Below, piece after piece: positions 17,189-26,600 of a DNA stretch of 64,000 bases. The notes below the pieces were generated by a model that was given only the letters and a program-made list of their open reading frames with translations, did no database searches and was not told the DNA's origin. Each line of letters opens with the position of its first letter. The first letter of the stretch is position 1. A program made the translations under genes and the position numbers. Origin of the DNA: Flavipsychrobacter sp. (GTDB taxonomy: Bacteria; Bacteroidota; Bacteroidia; Chitinophagales; Chitinophagaceae); assembly GCA_016787265.1 (NCBI GenBank), contig JAEUVF010000016.1, positions 62,001 through 126,000 of the forward strand. The letters run 5' to 3'.

Positions 17189-18521
17189 ATTTTGGGAAAA
17201 TAATAAACTCCTTATCAAATTAACACTGCTGATTGCCGTGTTATGTCTGCTGGCCTGGTTACTGGTAGCAGGACATTACCGATTTTTGATACTTGTAATT
17301 CCGGTATCGGCTTATCTGGTAAGCGATTTATACCGATATCAGAAAAAAGCGGAAGTAGAATTGAAGCAGTTTGTAGAAAGTGTACAATACCGTGACTTCA
17401 CGAGGTATTTTGATGTGAAGCATGCCCCAACTGAATTACAACCCTTACGGAAGGGCTTTAATGAAATCAATACCGCTTTTAAAGTAATCAGTAAAGAAAA
17501 GGAAACACAGTACCAGTATTTGCAGCGAATCCTGGAATTGGTGGATACGGGTATACTTTCCTATGAATTAGCGACCGGTAACGTAGTGTGGATGAATGAA
17601 GCATTGAAACGAATGTTGCAAATTCCTTATTTGAAATCACTTGATTCGCTCAGCAGGAGAGACCAGGAGCTGGGGGAAGTGGTAAAAGCGATCAAACCTG
17701 GAGAAGTGAAAATAGCCACGGCGCACAGGGAAAAGGATGCATTCAAAATACTTGTCAGCTGTTCCGCTTTTCAAACGGAATCGCAAACCTACAAACTGAT
17801 TGCATTTCAGAATGTGAGTGAAGCATTGGACGAAACGGAGAGCAAGGCCTGGCAACGCTTACTGAGTGTAATGACCCATGAAATCATGAATTCTGTGGCG
17901 CCGATTTCTTCCCTTGCTGATACCCTGAAGAAAAGTTTGCAAAAAGCATCAGCTGAAAATTCCGGCAATGGCAGTTACGAAGATCTTGAACTGGGTATTG
18001 AAACCATCAAACGTCGGAGTGAGGGCTTGTTGAGATTTGCCGAAACCTACCGTAACCTGAATAAGATTACCAAACTAAACCTGGAAAAGGTGCAGGTTTT
18101 GGATCTCTTTGTGAACCTGCAGCAGCTGATGCAACCTAAATTGGAGCAGTTGCATATTGAATTGGAGATTATTTTAAAAGAACCTGGTATTACGATAGAG
18201 GCTGATACCAACCTCGTAGATCAGGTATTGATCAATTTGCTGGTAAACGCAATGGATGCGGTTCGTGACCGTGAGCAACCGAGAATAATCCTGTCTGCCA
18301 GCAAAGGGGCCAATAACCGGACCCTGCTCAAAGTGGCAGATAATGGAATTGGCATGCCGGCGGAAATAATGGATAAAATCTTCATTCCCTTTTTCAGCAC
18401 CAAGAAAAGCGGCAGCGGTATAGGCCTGAGTTTGTGTAAACAGATTATGATGTTACACAAAGGCAATATCAGTGTGCAGAGTGTGGAAGGGGAGGGAACA
18501 GCCTTTATCCTTCAGTTTTGA
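17178..18521 (+). CDS. Sensor histidine kinase, partner of the sigma-54 activator
   Basis: 447 residues. Two membrane helices near the amino end (about 12-30 and 35-50) have almost no periplasmic loop between them, so the stimulus is probably sensed in the membrane or cytoplasm. A PAS-like region follows (about 105-210). The phospho-acceptor histidine is in MTHEIMNSVAPI near 234. The ATPase domain has the N-box LINLLVNAMDA, G1 VADNGIGMP and G2 GSGIGLSLCKQI. It overlaps the response-regulator gene by 11 bp. The stop TGA abuts the stop of the opposing gene, forming TGATCA. A role in sensing envelope or lipid stress and switching on the efflux operon is inferred from position only. Confidence 0.93.
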   Translation: MISEFWENNKLLIKLTLLIAVLCLLAWLLVAGHYRFLILVIPVSAYLVSDLYRYQKKAEVELKQFVESVQYRDFTRYFDVKHAPTELQPLRKGFNEINTAFKVISKEKETQYQYLQRILELVDTGILSYELATGNVVWMNEALKRMLQIPYLKSLDSLSRRDQELGEVVKAIKPGEVKIATAHREKDAFKILVSCSAFQTESQTYKLIAFQNVSEALDETESKAWQRLLSVMTHEIMNSVAPISSLADTLKKSLQKASAENSGNGSYEDLELGIETIKRRSEGLLRFAETYRNLNKITKLNLEKVQVLDLFVNLQQLMQPKLEQLHIELEIILKEPGITIEADTNLVDQVLINLLVNAMDAVRDREQPRIILSASKGANNRTLLKVADNGIGMPAEIMDKIFIPFFSTKKSGSGIGLSLCKQIMMLHKGNISVQSVEGEGTAFILQF

Positions 18522-19034
18522 TCAGGCAGATTGGAGCGCCAGCTTTGTTTTTAACCAGCTGTCTTTCACAGGAATAATCCAGTTATTTTCCAATTCAGCT
18601 TTGGTGGCAACGGTATTGTTGAAGTACAGTGTGTCTCCGCTTACAAATCCACCCTGAACTGCTGGTGCCAGTTGTGCCATCGGAATTAACTGAATCTTTT
18701 CTTTCACTACGAAAGCCAATAACTGGCGGTCGAACAGGGTCACGCCAAATCCTTCTTCAATTGCCTTGATCATGCGCACCGAGCTGTCGGTTGAACAGCC
18801 ACTCACACCGGTTTGGGTTTCATCTGCCATTAAAACAATGAACTGACCGAAGAAGAGGGTTGCAAACCCCTTAACGGGTGCGCCATGTGCCTGCCACTGA
18901 TCGGTAAATGCGGTTAGTACTTTTTCAACTTCCAGGGCTTCCATCATACTGAAAATGCGATTGCTCTGATATATCCACACACGGGAGGCTGCATCAAAAT
19001 CAGCCGGTAACAAATGTTTGTATTCGAGATTCAT
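18522..19034 (-). CDS. Conserved Bacteroidota protein of unknown function
   Basis: 170 residues. It matches a family widespread in Bacteroidota that databases often label ABC transporter ATPase, although no Walker A, signature or Walker B motif is present. Recognisable family features are SRVWIYQSNRIFS near residue 18, a short glycine/cysteine motif GVSGCSTDSSV near 80, and a tail with the pattern NNTVATKAELENNWIIPVKDSW. No signal peptide or membrane helix is seen, so it is probably cytoplasmic. It converges with the histidine kinase gene. Its stop shares TGATCA with the kinase stop, with no spacer. Function unknown; the ATPase label should not be copied. Confidence 0.85.
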   Translation of the reverse strand: MNLEYKHLLPADFDAASRVWIYQSNRIFSMMEALEVEKVLTAFTDQWQAHGAPVKGFATLFFGQFIVLMADETQTGVSGCSTDSSVRMIKAIEEGFGVTLFDRQLLAFVVKEKIQLIPMAQLAPAVQGGFVSGDTLYFNNTVATKAELENNWIIPVKDSWLKTKLALQSA

Positions 19035-19116
19035 ACTGCAAAGTTAGGGACTTAGGCAGAAACCGACCAGGAGTAAACAATTGGATACCGGAATGTGATC
19101 AAAGCAGGTCCGTTTT

Positions 19117-19803
19117 TTATCCTTTTAGTAAGCTGAAAAAATGGGAACGATAAGTATCTGAAACAGGTATAGAAACAGTTCCCATCCGGATACCATCTTT
19201 ATCGATGGTGTCAATTTTACCAAGTGCAACCATATAAGATTTATGCACCCTGCAAATAGAGGTGCCGGCAAGTTCCTGTTCAAATTCCCGGAAGGTTTGA
19301 AGGGTCATGATTTTGCGGTTGTTGACCAGGTGGAGTTTCCGGTAATCGCGCATGCCCTCGATGTAGAGCAGCTCATCCAGGTTGATTTTTTCGATCTGAT
19401 TGGCTGATTTAACAAACAGCCATTTTTTTTCCGGAGTCGTTTGTTTACCCAGATTATTTTTTGCTTTTTCAACTGCCTGCGCAAAGCGTTCAAAACTATA
19501 GGGCTTTAACAGGTAATCGGTAACCTGCAATTCATATCCCTGTAAGGCGTAGTCAGAATAAGCAGTTAACAGGATGACCTCGAACTTTTTATCGATGCTT
19601 TCCAGTAGCTGGATGCCGGAGCATTCACCCAGGTTGATATCCAGGAAAACGATGTCAACGGATTGGGTTTGCAGGTATACCAACGCATCCATTCCATCTG
19701 TAAATTTTTCCCGGATGGTGAGCCAGGGGAAACGCGCGATGTAAGAACAAAGTCTTTCCATTGCCAAAGGCTCATCTTCCACTACTATGCATTTCAGGTT
19801 CAT
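19117..19803 (-). CDS. LytTR-family response regulator
   Basis: 228 residues from the ATG at 19803; a TTG two codons upstream is less likely. The receiver domain (about 1-115) has EDEP at residue 9, the phospho-acceptor aspartate in DIVFLDINLG near 54, and a lysine in YLLKPYSF. The LytTR DNA-binding domain (about 130-225) contains LYIEGMRDYRKLH and CRVHKSYMVAL. LytTR regulators bind pairs of about 9-bp direct repeats spaced by two helical turns. The gene overlaps the 3' end of the LytS-type kinase by about 30 bp. It is the last of a four-gene operon that begins with an ABC exporter. Confidence 0.95.
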   Translation of the reverse strand: MNLKCIVVEDEPLAMERLCSYIARFPWLTIREKFTDGMDALVYLQTQSVDIVFLDINLGECSGIQLLESIDKKFEVILLTAYSDYALQGYELQVTDYLLKPYSFERFAQAVEKAKNNLGKQTTPEKKWLFVKSANQIEKINLDELLYIEGMRDYRKLHLVNNRKIMTLQTFREFEQELAGTSICRVHKSYMVALGKIDTIDKDGIRMGTVSIPVSDTYRSHFFSLLKG

Positions 19804-20842
19804 GGGCAAATATATGCAGGTCTATAGAATAGGTTTGATCCTGGTCGGTGATGTGTAACTCGTATCCACCCGGATAAAGAAGATCCAGTCGTTTTCTTAA
19901 AAGATCATTACCTAGCCCCGAATGATCATCCGGGGATTTGTTTTTTTTATACTTATTGCTGCAGAAAAAATGTATTTGCTGTGGGTTGATATCAATGTTG
20001 ATGACAATAGGACTGGTCGCTTTTAACTGTTCTCCATGTTTAAAGGCATTTTCAATGTAGGAAACAAACAGCATGGGAGCAATCATCCGGTTTACTGGAT
20101 CTCCGGTAACCTTGTATTGAATAAAATCAGGGTTTGAGGTCCGGATCTGCTGCAAGTCGAGGTATTGTTTAATATAGCTAAGCTCCTTTTCGAGCGGGAT
20201 CCATTCCGGTTGCGACTCATAAAGCAGGAAACGCAGTAGTCCGGATAATTTATTCAAATAAATGGACGCTCTTGGGGCATCTTTTTCGATCAGAATATCA
20301 ATATTGTTGATGGTATTGAAAAGGAAATGGGGATTAAGTTGTGATTTGATCAAGGCGAGTTCAGTTTGCATGTTTTTCTTTTCCAGATCCGCTTTTATTT
20401 TGATTTCGTCATACCAGGTAATGAACCCCCGGAGAACCAATCCAATTATACCGTGAATGATGCCAAGCAGGGATAACATGCCCCAGATAATTAGCAGCTT
20501 ATCAATTTTTTCATTCACTTTCCAGGGGAATCCGGGCAAAAAGAGGAGCAGAACAGGTATGATTCCACTAATCAAAGCAGCAACCAGGATACCTATAAAA
20601 AACGGAAGTAATTTTTGCTGTGTTAACCACCGCGGAAATAAAACAGCATAACAGCTATAAAAACAAATCACACCAGGAAGGATGGTCATTAAGAGCAGGG
20701 GACTTTCAAATGCAATGATTTTGAATGTAGCAGAAACTGCCTGTTTGGAGTTGGCTCCGAGAATGATCAGGAAACTACTGATCAGCAAAAAGTACAATAT
20801 CCAGTAACCTGCATGAAGCAGTATTTTAATGGATTGTTTCAT
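19772..20842 (-). CDS. LytS/YehU-type sensor histidine kinase
   Basis: 356 residues. Four or so membrane helices fill the first 145 residues. A linker with a coiled-coil character follows. The His_kinase domain has the hallmark LNPHFLFNTINNIDILIEK near residue 170, in which the histidine is the phospho-acceptor. The ATPase part ends with ENAFKHGE (N-box) and GLGNDLLRKRLDLLYPG (G-box). This is the typical partner of a LytTR regulator, and the two genes overlap. The ABC permease gene ends 7 bp upstream. The layout resembles bacteriocin- or antibiotic-sensing exporter modules, but the stimulus is not shown by the sequence. Confidence 0.94.
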   Translation of the reverse strand: MKQSIKILLHAGYWILYFLLISSFLIILGANSKQAVSATFKIIAFESPLLLMTILPGVICFYSCYAVLFPRWLTQQKLLPFFIGILVAALISGIIPVLLLFLPGFPWKVNEKIDKLLIIWGMLSLLGIIHGIIGLVLRGFITWYDEIKIKADLEKKNMQTELALIKSQLNPHFLFNTINNIDILIEKDAPRASIYLNKLSGLLRFLLYESQPEWIPLEKELSYIKQYLDLQQIRTSNPDFIQYKVTGDPVNRMIAPMLFVSYIENAFKHGEQLKATSPIVINIDINPQQIHFFCSNKYKKNKSPDDHSGLGNDLLRKRLDLLYPGGYELHITDQDQTYSIDLHIFAHEPEMHSSGR

Positions 20843-20849
20843 TTAATGC

Positions 20850-21623
20850 TTAGGTTTTATCTTTTTTTGTAAGGTATAGTATAAAACTGATACCAGTAAA
20901 GAGCAGGCTATAAACCAATGGAAGCCAATGAAAATTTATAAGAGTATCGCCAATAGTTGTTTTGCCGGAAAATTCATAACTGCTGTAGATATAGGGGAGC
21001 ATATATCCGTATTTCCAGTTCATACCTATCATGGAAGCAACATATAAACCGAAACCAATTCCGATTGGCAAAAGGAAGTTCCGGAATTGCAGGCTCAGCA
21101 GAAACTGAAGGGAGGCAATAGGCAGCATATCGAGCATAAATTTGGCATTCCCGATCAAAATTTCCGTGAATGGAAATGGAGCTGAGGGGAAAGAAACATC
21201 CTTATAAAAGATGGCAGGTAAGGTTATCATTCCAAAAACCGCCAGATTAAATAAAACAAAGCCCATGAATAATAGGGTAAGTATCACCGTTAGTTTACTT
21301 AAAAATATAGTGCGGAAAGGAAGAGGAGCCGAATGAAGCTGTTTCCAGGTATTATTGCGTACTTCCACCTGCGCCACCAGGCTGGTTACCAGAATAACAC
21401 CCATTGGCAGCAGCAGGGTTCCCATATAGGTCCATGAACGGGAATACAATTTTATCCATACAACCGGCGCTGCATTTTCAGCAGCAATAAGTTCATGGTT
21501 GTAAAATCGGCCTATCAATAGAATGAGAGGAATGAGGAGTCCTCCGCTAATGATAAGCCACCAGGCGGCGGATCTCCTGGTTTTCATCCACTCTGCCTGC
21601 AGGCTTGCAGTAAAAAGTTGCAT
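20850..21623 (-). CDS. ABC-2 family permease
   Basis: 257 residues with six predicted membrane helices (around 20-40, 55-80, 100-135, 140-170, 175-205 and 225-250). There is a basic start, QAEWMKTRRSAAWW, typical of ABC-2 permeases in lantibiotic-immunity and bacitracin-resistance exporters. It begins one base after the ATPase gene stops and ends 7 bp before the kinase gene, so all four genes should be co-transcribed. It likely forms a heteromeric exporter with the ATPase. Removing a membrane-active compound from the inner membrane is the role known for related systems and is inferred here. Confidence 0.88.
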   Translation of the reverse strand: MQLFTASLQAEWMKTRRSAAWWLIISGGLLIPLILLIGRFYNHELIAAENAAPVVWIKLYSRSWTYMGTLLLPMGVILVTSLVAQVEVRNNTWKQLHSAPLPFRTIFLSKLTVILTLLFMGFVLFNLAVFGMITLPAIFYKDVSFPSAPFPFTEILIGNAKFMLDMLPIASLQFLLSLQFRNFLLPIGIGFGLYVASMIGMNWKYGYMLPYIYSSYEFSGKTTIGDTLINFHWLPLVYSLLFTGISFILYLTKKDKT

Positions 21624-21624
21624 A

Positions 21625-22533
21625 TTAGTTGTGATTAATAAGGTTCATAAAGGTTTGTTCCAGACTGGTTTCGGGTGTGTAGACCTGGTAGAGGTCAAAT
21701 CCTTCCTGAATGAGGTCGCGGTTGATTTTTGCGATTTCTTCCCGGGGTAATATGGGCAGAATCATTGTATCCTGTTCCAGTTCCACCTCAATATTTCGAA
21801 GCCTCAGAAAGGTTTGTGCTGCCAGGTTATCATTCGTTTGGTAAAAGAGCCGGCAGGCAGCCTGTTGCTGTTTCATAAGCTGGGAGAAAGTTCCCTGGAA
21901 AACCAGGTTTCCTTTATCAATAATGCCGGTATGAGTTGCCAGTTTTTCAATTTCCGAAAGCAGATGGCTTGAGATAAGAATGGTAATACCCAAATTCCGG
22001 TTGAGGGATCTGAGTAATTCCCGCATTTCAATGATACCTGAAGGATCAAGGCCGTTCGTGGGTTCATCTAAAATCAATAAGCGAGGATGGTGCAGCAGGG
22101 CAACGGCGATGGCTAACCGCTGTTTCATACCAAGTGAAAAGGAAGAGCATCGTTTATTGCCAGTTTGCGAAAGGCCGGTTAGTTCCAGTACATGTGAAAT
22201 GCGGCCCGGATCAGATTGGTAAATGCGTTGATATAACAACAGGTTTTCCCGGGCTGTAAGATGCAGATAAATAGAAGGAGATTCAATAAGAGCTCCTGTT
22301 TGTTGCAAAATGGAAAGGCGTTCAAGGTCAAGATCTTTGCCAAAGACCCTGACCTTCCCCTTTTGTTTACGTAGCAGGCCCAGCACGAGTTTAAGGGTAG
22401 TGGTTTTGCCTGCCCCGTTTGGTCCGAGAAACCCATATATGGAACCCTCGGGAACCTGTAGGTGGATATTGTTTAAGATCGTTTCCTCTTTCCTGAACTG
22501 ATAGGAGAGTGCTTCTGTTTGCAGCAGATACAT
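21625..22533 (-). CDS. ABC transporter ATP-binding protein (BcrA/CcmA-like)
   Basis: 302 residues, the standard length of drug or lantibiotic exporter ATPases. Motifs: Walker A GPNGAGKTTTLK near 40, Q-loop TGALIESPSIY, signature FSLGMKQRLAIA, Walker B LLILDEPTNGLD, H-loop ISSHLLSEIE. The carboxy 80 residues form the small regulatory extension usual in this class. It is the first gene of the exporter/LytTR operon. The 120-bp region before it contains repeated GCAAAA blocks with two-turn spacing that might be a LytTR site. The family call is certain; the substrate is not. Confidence 0.94.
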   Translation of the reverse strand: MYLLQTEALSYQFRKEETILNNIHLQVPEGSIYGFLGPNGAGKTTTLKLVLGLLRKQKGKVRVFGKDLDLERLSILQQTGALIESPSIYLHLTARENLLLYQRIYQSDPGRISHVLELTGLSQTGNKRCSSFSLGMKQRLAIAVALLHHPRLLILDEPTNGLDPSGIIEMRELLRSLNRNLGITILISSHLLSEIEKLATHTGIIDKGNLVFQGTFSQLMKQQQAACRLFYQTNDNLAAQTFLRLRNIEVELEQDTMILPILPREEIAKINRDLIQEGFDLYQVYTPETSLEQTFMNLINHN

Positions 22534-22606
22534 AGCAAAAGGTTGAATGGTTATTGGTATCTGCTGTAAAACTAGAAGAAAGCAACAGCTCCCGGGAACT
22601 GAATCG

Positions 22607-22644
22607 GCAAAAGTGTATGGGCTTTCTGCAAAAAGGCAAAAAGG
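22607..22644. promoter_or_regulatory. Possible LytTR-type direct repeats
   Basis: GCAAAAGTG at 22607 and GCAAAAAGG at 22628 are 21 bp apart start to start, and a third GCAAAAAGG follows at 22636. LytTR proteins bind direct repeats with this spacing. The region is A-rich, so chance is a real alternative. The site is about 75-110 bp upstream of the ABC ATPase start. Confidence 0.3.
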
Positions 22645-22654
22645 TTCTGCAAGT

Positions 22655-23524
22655 TTAATCCAGTGTTCCGAATTTGCCGGATCTGAACTCCTCCATTGCA
22701 GCCATTAATTCAGCCTGTGTATTCATCACAAAGGGACCGTAACTGGCGATGGGTTCATCAATTGGTTCACCACTCATCACCAGCAGCACAGCATCCTGTG
22801 AAGCATGTATTTCTATTTCGGTTCCTTCCTGTCCAAACAGTGCAAGATGGTGCTCAGGGATGGTATTCCCGTTTACAGCAACCTGTCCGTGAAGTACCAG
22901 GATAGCTGAGTGGTGGCTTTGATCGATGGCAGTTTGCAAACTCGCCCCCTTTTTTAAGCGGATATCCCACAAATTGACGGGCGTGTAGGTGGTAGCGGGA
23001 CCAGTTATTCCATTGAAACTGCCTGCTATGATACGTACAAGCCCCTGGTTATCGGGAAGAGCGAGCTCCCGAATCATTTGATTAGTCAATGCCTGGTAAT
23101 GCGGTGCTTCCCCTTTAAAACGGGCCGGCAGGTTTACCCACAACTGGATCATTTCAAACTTACCTCCCTTGCTGCTGAATGTCCGCTCATGATATTCCTT
23201 ATGTAGAATGCCGGATCCTGCGGTCATCCATTGCACTTCACCCGGATAAATGATTCCGTGATTACCCGCACTGTCATGATGCTCCACTGCACCCTGGTAA
23301 GCGATGGTAACAGTTTCGAATCCTTTATGCGGGTGTACATCCACACCGCGCAGGTGCTGTGATGGCGGAAATTCAAATTCTGCCGCAAAATCGAGCATCA
23401 GAAAGGGACTGATTCTTCTTTGTGATATGGGACTGCCGGGGAAATAATGATAAACCCGGAATCCGTCTCCAACCATGCCTGGATGCACCGGCCTGGGGAA
23501 TACTTGTTCAATTGTTTTCTTCAT
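22655..23524 (-). CDS. Pirin family protein
   Basis: 289 residues from the ATG at 23524 (MKKTIEQVFPRP); a longer in-frame extension to 23596 has no family likeness and crosses the probable promoter. It is a double-cupin fold. The amino cupin has the pirin metal motif, DVHPHKGFETVTIAYQG with EHHDS and GEVQWMTAGSGILHKE, supplying the histidines and glutamate that bind Fe. The carboxy cupin ends MSGEPIDEPIASYGPFVMNT. Some bacterial pirins are quercetinases and others interact with metabolic enzymes; the role here is not decided by sequence. A 14-bp palindrome directly upstream suggests repressor control. Confidence 0.95.
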   Translation of the reverse strand: MKKTIEQVFPRPVHPGMVGDGFRVYHYFPGSPISQRRISPFLMLDFAAEFEFPPSQHLRGVDVHPHKGFETVTIAYQGAVEHHDSAGNHGIIYPGEVQWMTAGSGILHKEYHERTFSSKGGKFEMIQLWVNLPARFKGEAPHYQALTNQMIRELALPDNQGLVRIIAGSFNGITGPATTYTPVNLWDIRLKKGASLQTAIDQSHHSAILVLHGQVAVNGNTIPEHHLALFGQEGTEIEIHASQDAVLLVMSGEPIDEPIASYGPFVMNTQAELMAAMEEFRSGKFGTLD

Positions 23525-23540
23525 GTTAGATTGATTTATG

Positions 23541-23561
23541 CAAATATAATGTTTAAACATT
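23541..23561 (-). promoter_or_regulatory. Pirin promoter -7 element with palindromic operator
   Basis: On the minus strand TATATTTG (23548-23541) matches the Bacteroidota -7 consensus TAnnTTTG, 17 bp before the pirin start codon. Directly upstream and overlapping it by one base is the perfect palindrome AATGTTTAAACATT (23548-23561). No good TTTG is found at the -33 position, which suggests the promoter is regulated. Confidence 0.5.
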
Positions 23562-23692
23562 GAAATTATTGTTAAGGCAATTTGAATAACACGCATAGTT
23601 ATTATTTCTGAAATCTTTGATTATTTTGTGGCTTCGTATCTCCTGAGTCCTGATATCCCCCTGACTTTTTTTAACCCTGAACACACTGCTCT

Positions 23693-26600
23693 ATGAAGCT
23701 GAACCTGTTCTTATTAGCTTTTTTATTGGTGATCCTCCCACTTCGATTTATTGGTCAAATGACGCCACTTTACAGGGATTCGGATTCTTCGGCCAGGGTT
23801 TTATCCATGCATTTTCTTGGCGAAACAGCTGCTTTCGTAGTATTTGATAAATGGGTTGGTTATTCGAGTGATTCCGGCCGGCAATTCCAGCGCTGGTCAA
23901 TTACCGCTTCCAATGTTCAGTTGGGTGCATACGATGCAGATTTCAATCAATCATTTAAAGCCAATGGTGTTACCGCAATAAATGAGTCGAATGTATTTCT
24001 TTATGGACACCTGAATGGTACACCTGCCATTCTCCAAACGATTGACAAGGGTAAAAATTTCAAGCTGGTGCACTATAACCGGGATATAGATAGTCCCAGT
24101 GATGCCGGAGTTCAGAACATGATTTTCCTGCAAAATGGAAATCGGGGTATTGCAGTTGAATACGACCGGATCCTCTTAAGTTCGGATAAAGGGTTGACCT
24201 GGAACACGGTTTATGTCAATTATAATGAGTTCCTCGAAAAAATTGATTTTATTGATGACAATACAGTGAACGTTTACAGTGCCCAAAAAATATTGCGCAC
24301 TACTGATGGAGGATTAACCTGGAATGAATTTCCTATACCGGGCGCAGCTATGTTAAGCCTGGATTTCATTACACCTGTTAAAGGCTGGGTGGTTAATGGT
24401 CCCTATCTGTACCGAACGGTAGATGGGCAGAACTGGCAACTGATGAATCCAGCCAGTGATGTATTTGACGCGTTTGCTCCTATTCACTTTTTTAATGATA
24501 GTGTTGGAATCATGTGCGGTCCCAACTTTAGTACATTGAAAACTACCACTGGTGGAATGTTCTGGGAGCCATTAAGCCGCCAGGATAGTTTTACCTCCGG
24601 AAACAGGAGACACCGGCTGCTTTTTTATGACAAGTATGGAGGAGCAATATTTACAGGTGGGGATCATGGCAATATTGAAAGATTGCGTAACAAGGGAGGA
24701 ACTCCTTTGCCTGTTGCCAGGTTCAGGCTTGATACAACATTTTATGCCACCACAAAGCAGATTTATTTTACCAATTTTTCTAATCCGGTGCACAGCTTTA
24801 TATGGTTGCATCAGGGTAAAGTAATATCGGAAGAGTTTGATGCCCCTAATATTGCTTCGGATCGCCTGGTACCGGATACCTTTCAACTGGTGGCAATCAA
24901 TGGGCAATTCAGGGACACCATGACTATTGTATTACCAGCACTTCAGGGAATCCCTCCCTGTAGTGCTGCTTTTAATATTTCGGTTAGCACAGACACTGCT
25001 CATATAAATGCGCAGGATACGCTGCAGGAAATGAAACATTACTGGGATCTGGGAGACGGTAATACGAGGAAAGATATTGCCTATTTCAGCCATGCGTATA
25101 AAAAGGTTGGAACGTATACCGTGGTTCATGTGCTCTATAATCCCGCAACCAACTGTATTGATACCGTAAGAACGAAAATAGAAGTGGTTCGATTGGATAA
25201 ATGTACAAATGGTGAAATTAAAATTCAGGAGGAGGGTTTGAAGATCAATGAACGGAAGTTCAGCATTCTTGTGGATTCACTGATTGAAAAAAAACCTCTT
25301 GTATCTACTGCCTGGACTTTTGGAGATGGCAATACCAGTACCGACTCCATGCCAATACATAAGTTTATAACCCCTGGTACCTATCAGGTATGTGTTGAAA
25401 TTACCAATTTGGCCACAACCTGCAAAACCAGTAAATGCACAACTGTAACCATTGATGTAAACCCTGATAGTTGTTCAGCCAAATTCAATAGTTATACCAA
25501 AAACTCAGACAGTTCAATAACGGTAGGGGATCGGTTGATACTTTTTAAATCTGAAGTACAACCCAATGGCAAATTGATTCAACATACCTGGAAAGCCAAT
25601 GGTCGCGATACAATTTTCACGGGTACGGAAGGGGTTTGGGAGGTAAATTTTTTCCAGGAAGGCCGCCAACCTGAATTCCGTGGTAAGGCGGGTGATCAGT
25701 GCGCAACCGACCAAATTGCATCGATTCATGTTGATTCTTTGACCCGGATAATCTCACATTTTGTATATGATCCCGCCACTGGCTGTCGGGATAGTTTTTC
25801 TTTGGTTGTGCAAGTTCCGGTACGTAAGAAAATCAGCTTTATTTCGCTGGAAGACCAGCTGATACCAGGTGGGGTTCGTATGCATGCTCTTGATAATCGC
25901 GACAGCATTGGATGGCCTTATTATTCTGTCTGGGCCATTGAGTCAGCTTCTGACAGCTATTTTACAGGACAATACACGGAGGGCCATCAAACGATTAATC
26001 ATATCTTCAGTAAAACCGGTACCTATCGCGTTTCTGTTGCAGAGCATACCTGTACTGATAACGTCAGGGAAGTTTATTATACCAATTATTCTGTGAAAGC
26101 CATTGGTTGTCCAACTTATGAACCCTTCATTGTATATGACACCCCGCTGGCAAGCGATCCTTTCCTGATTGATTTTCGTGCGGATGGCTCAGACCTGTTT
26201 TCGGCATATCCAACCAATACTGTCCGCTGGTATTTTGGAGATGGTGACAGTTCTTTACAGGTGAGTCCGCAACATCGTTATAAAAGTGGTGGATCCTATC
26301 TGGTTCAGGTAGTTTATGAGACAGCTGCCGGATGCAAATTGTCAAAATCAATAGAATTGCAATTGCCAGGGAGCTGTAACAATCAGGCTGCATTTAATTA
26401 TGTTCAGGACAGCACGAATCCGGCCAGGTTTTTATTTTTCAGTGATCATACGGGTAATGATTCTCTTTTGCATAAATGGTATTTTGGAAACGGGGATTCC
26501 TCCAGTGTTGAAAATCCCGTTCACGTATATAATACTGCAGGGCAGTACCGGGTTCAGTATAGAATTTCGAATCCGGATGGAACCTGTTCATCTGTCCATG

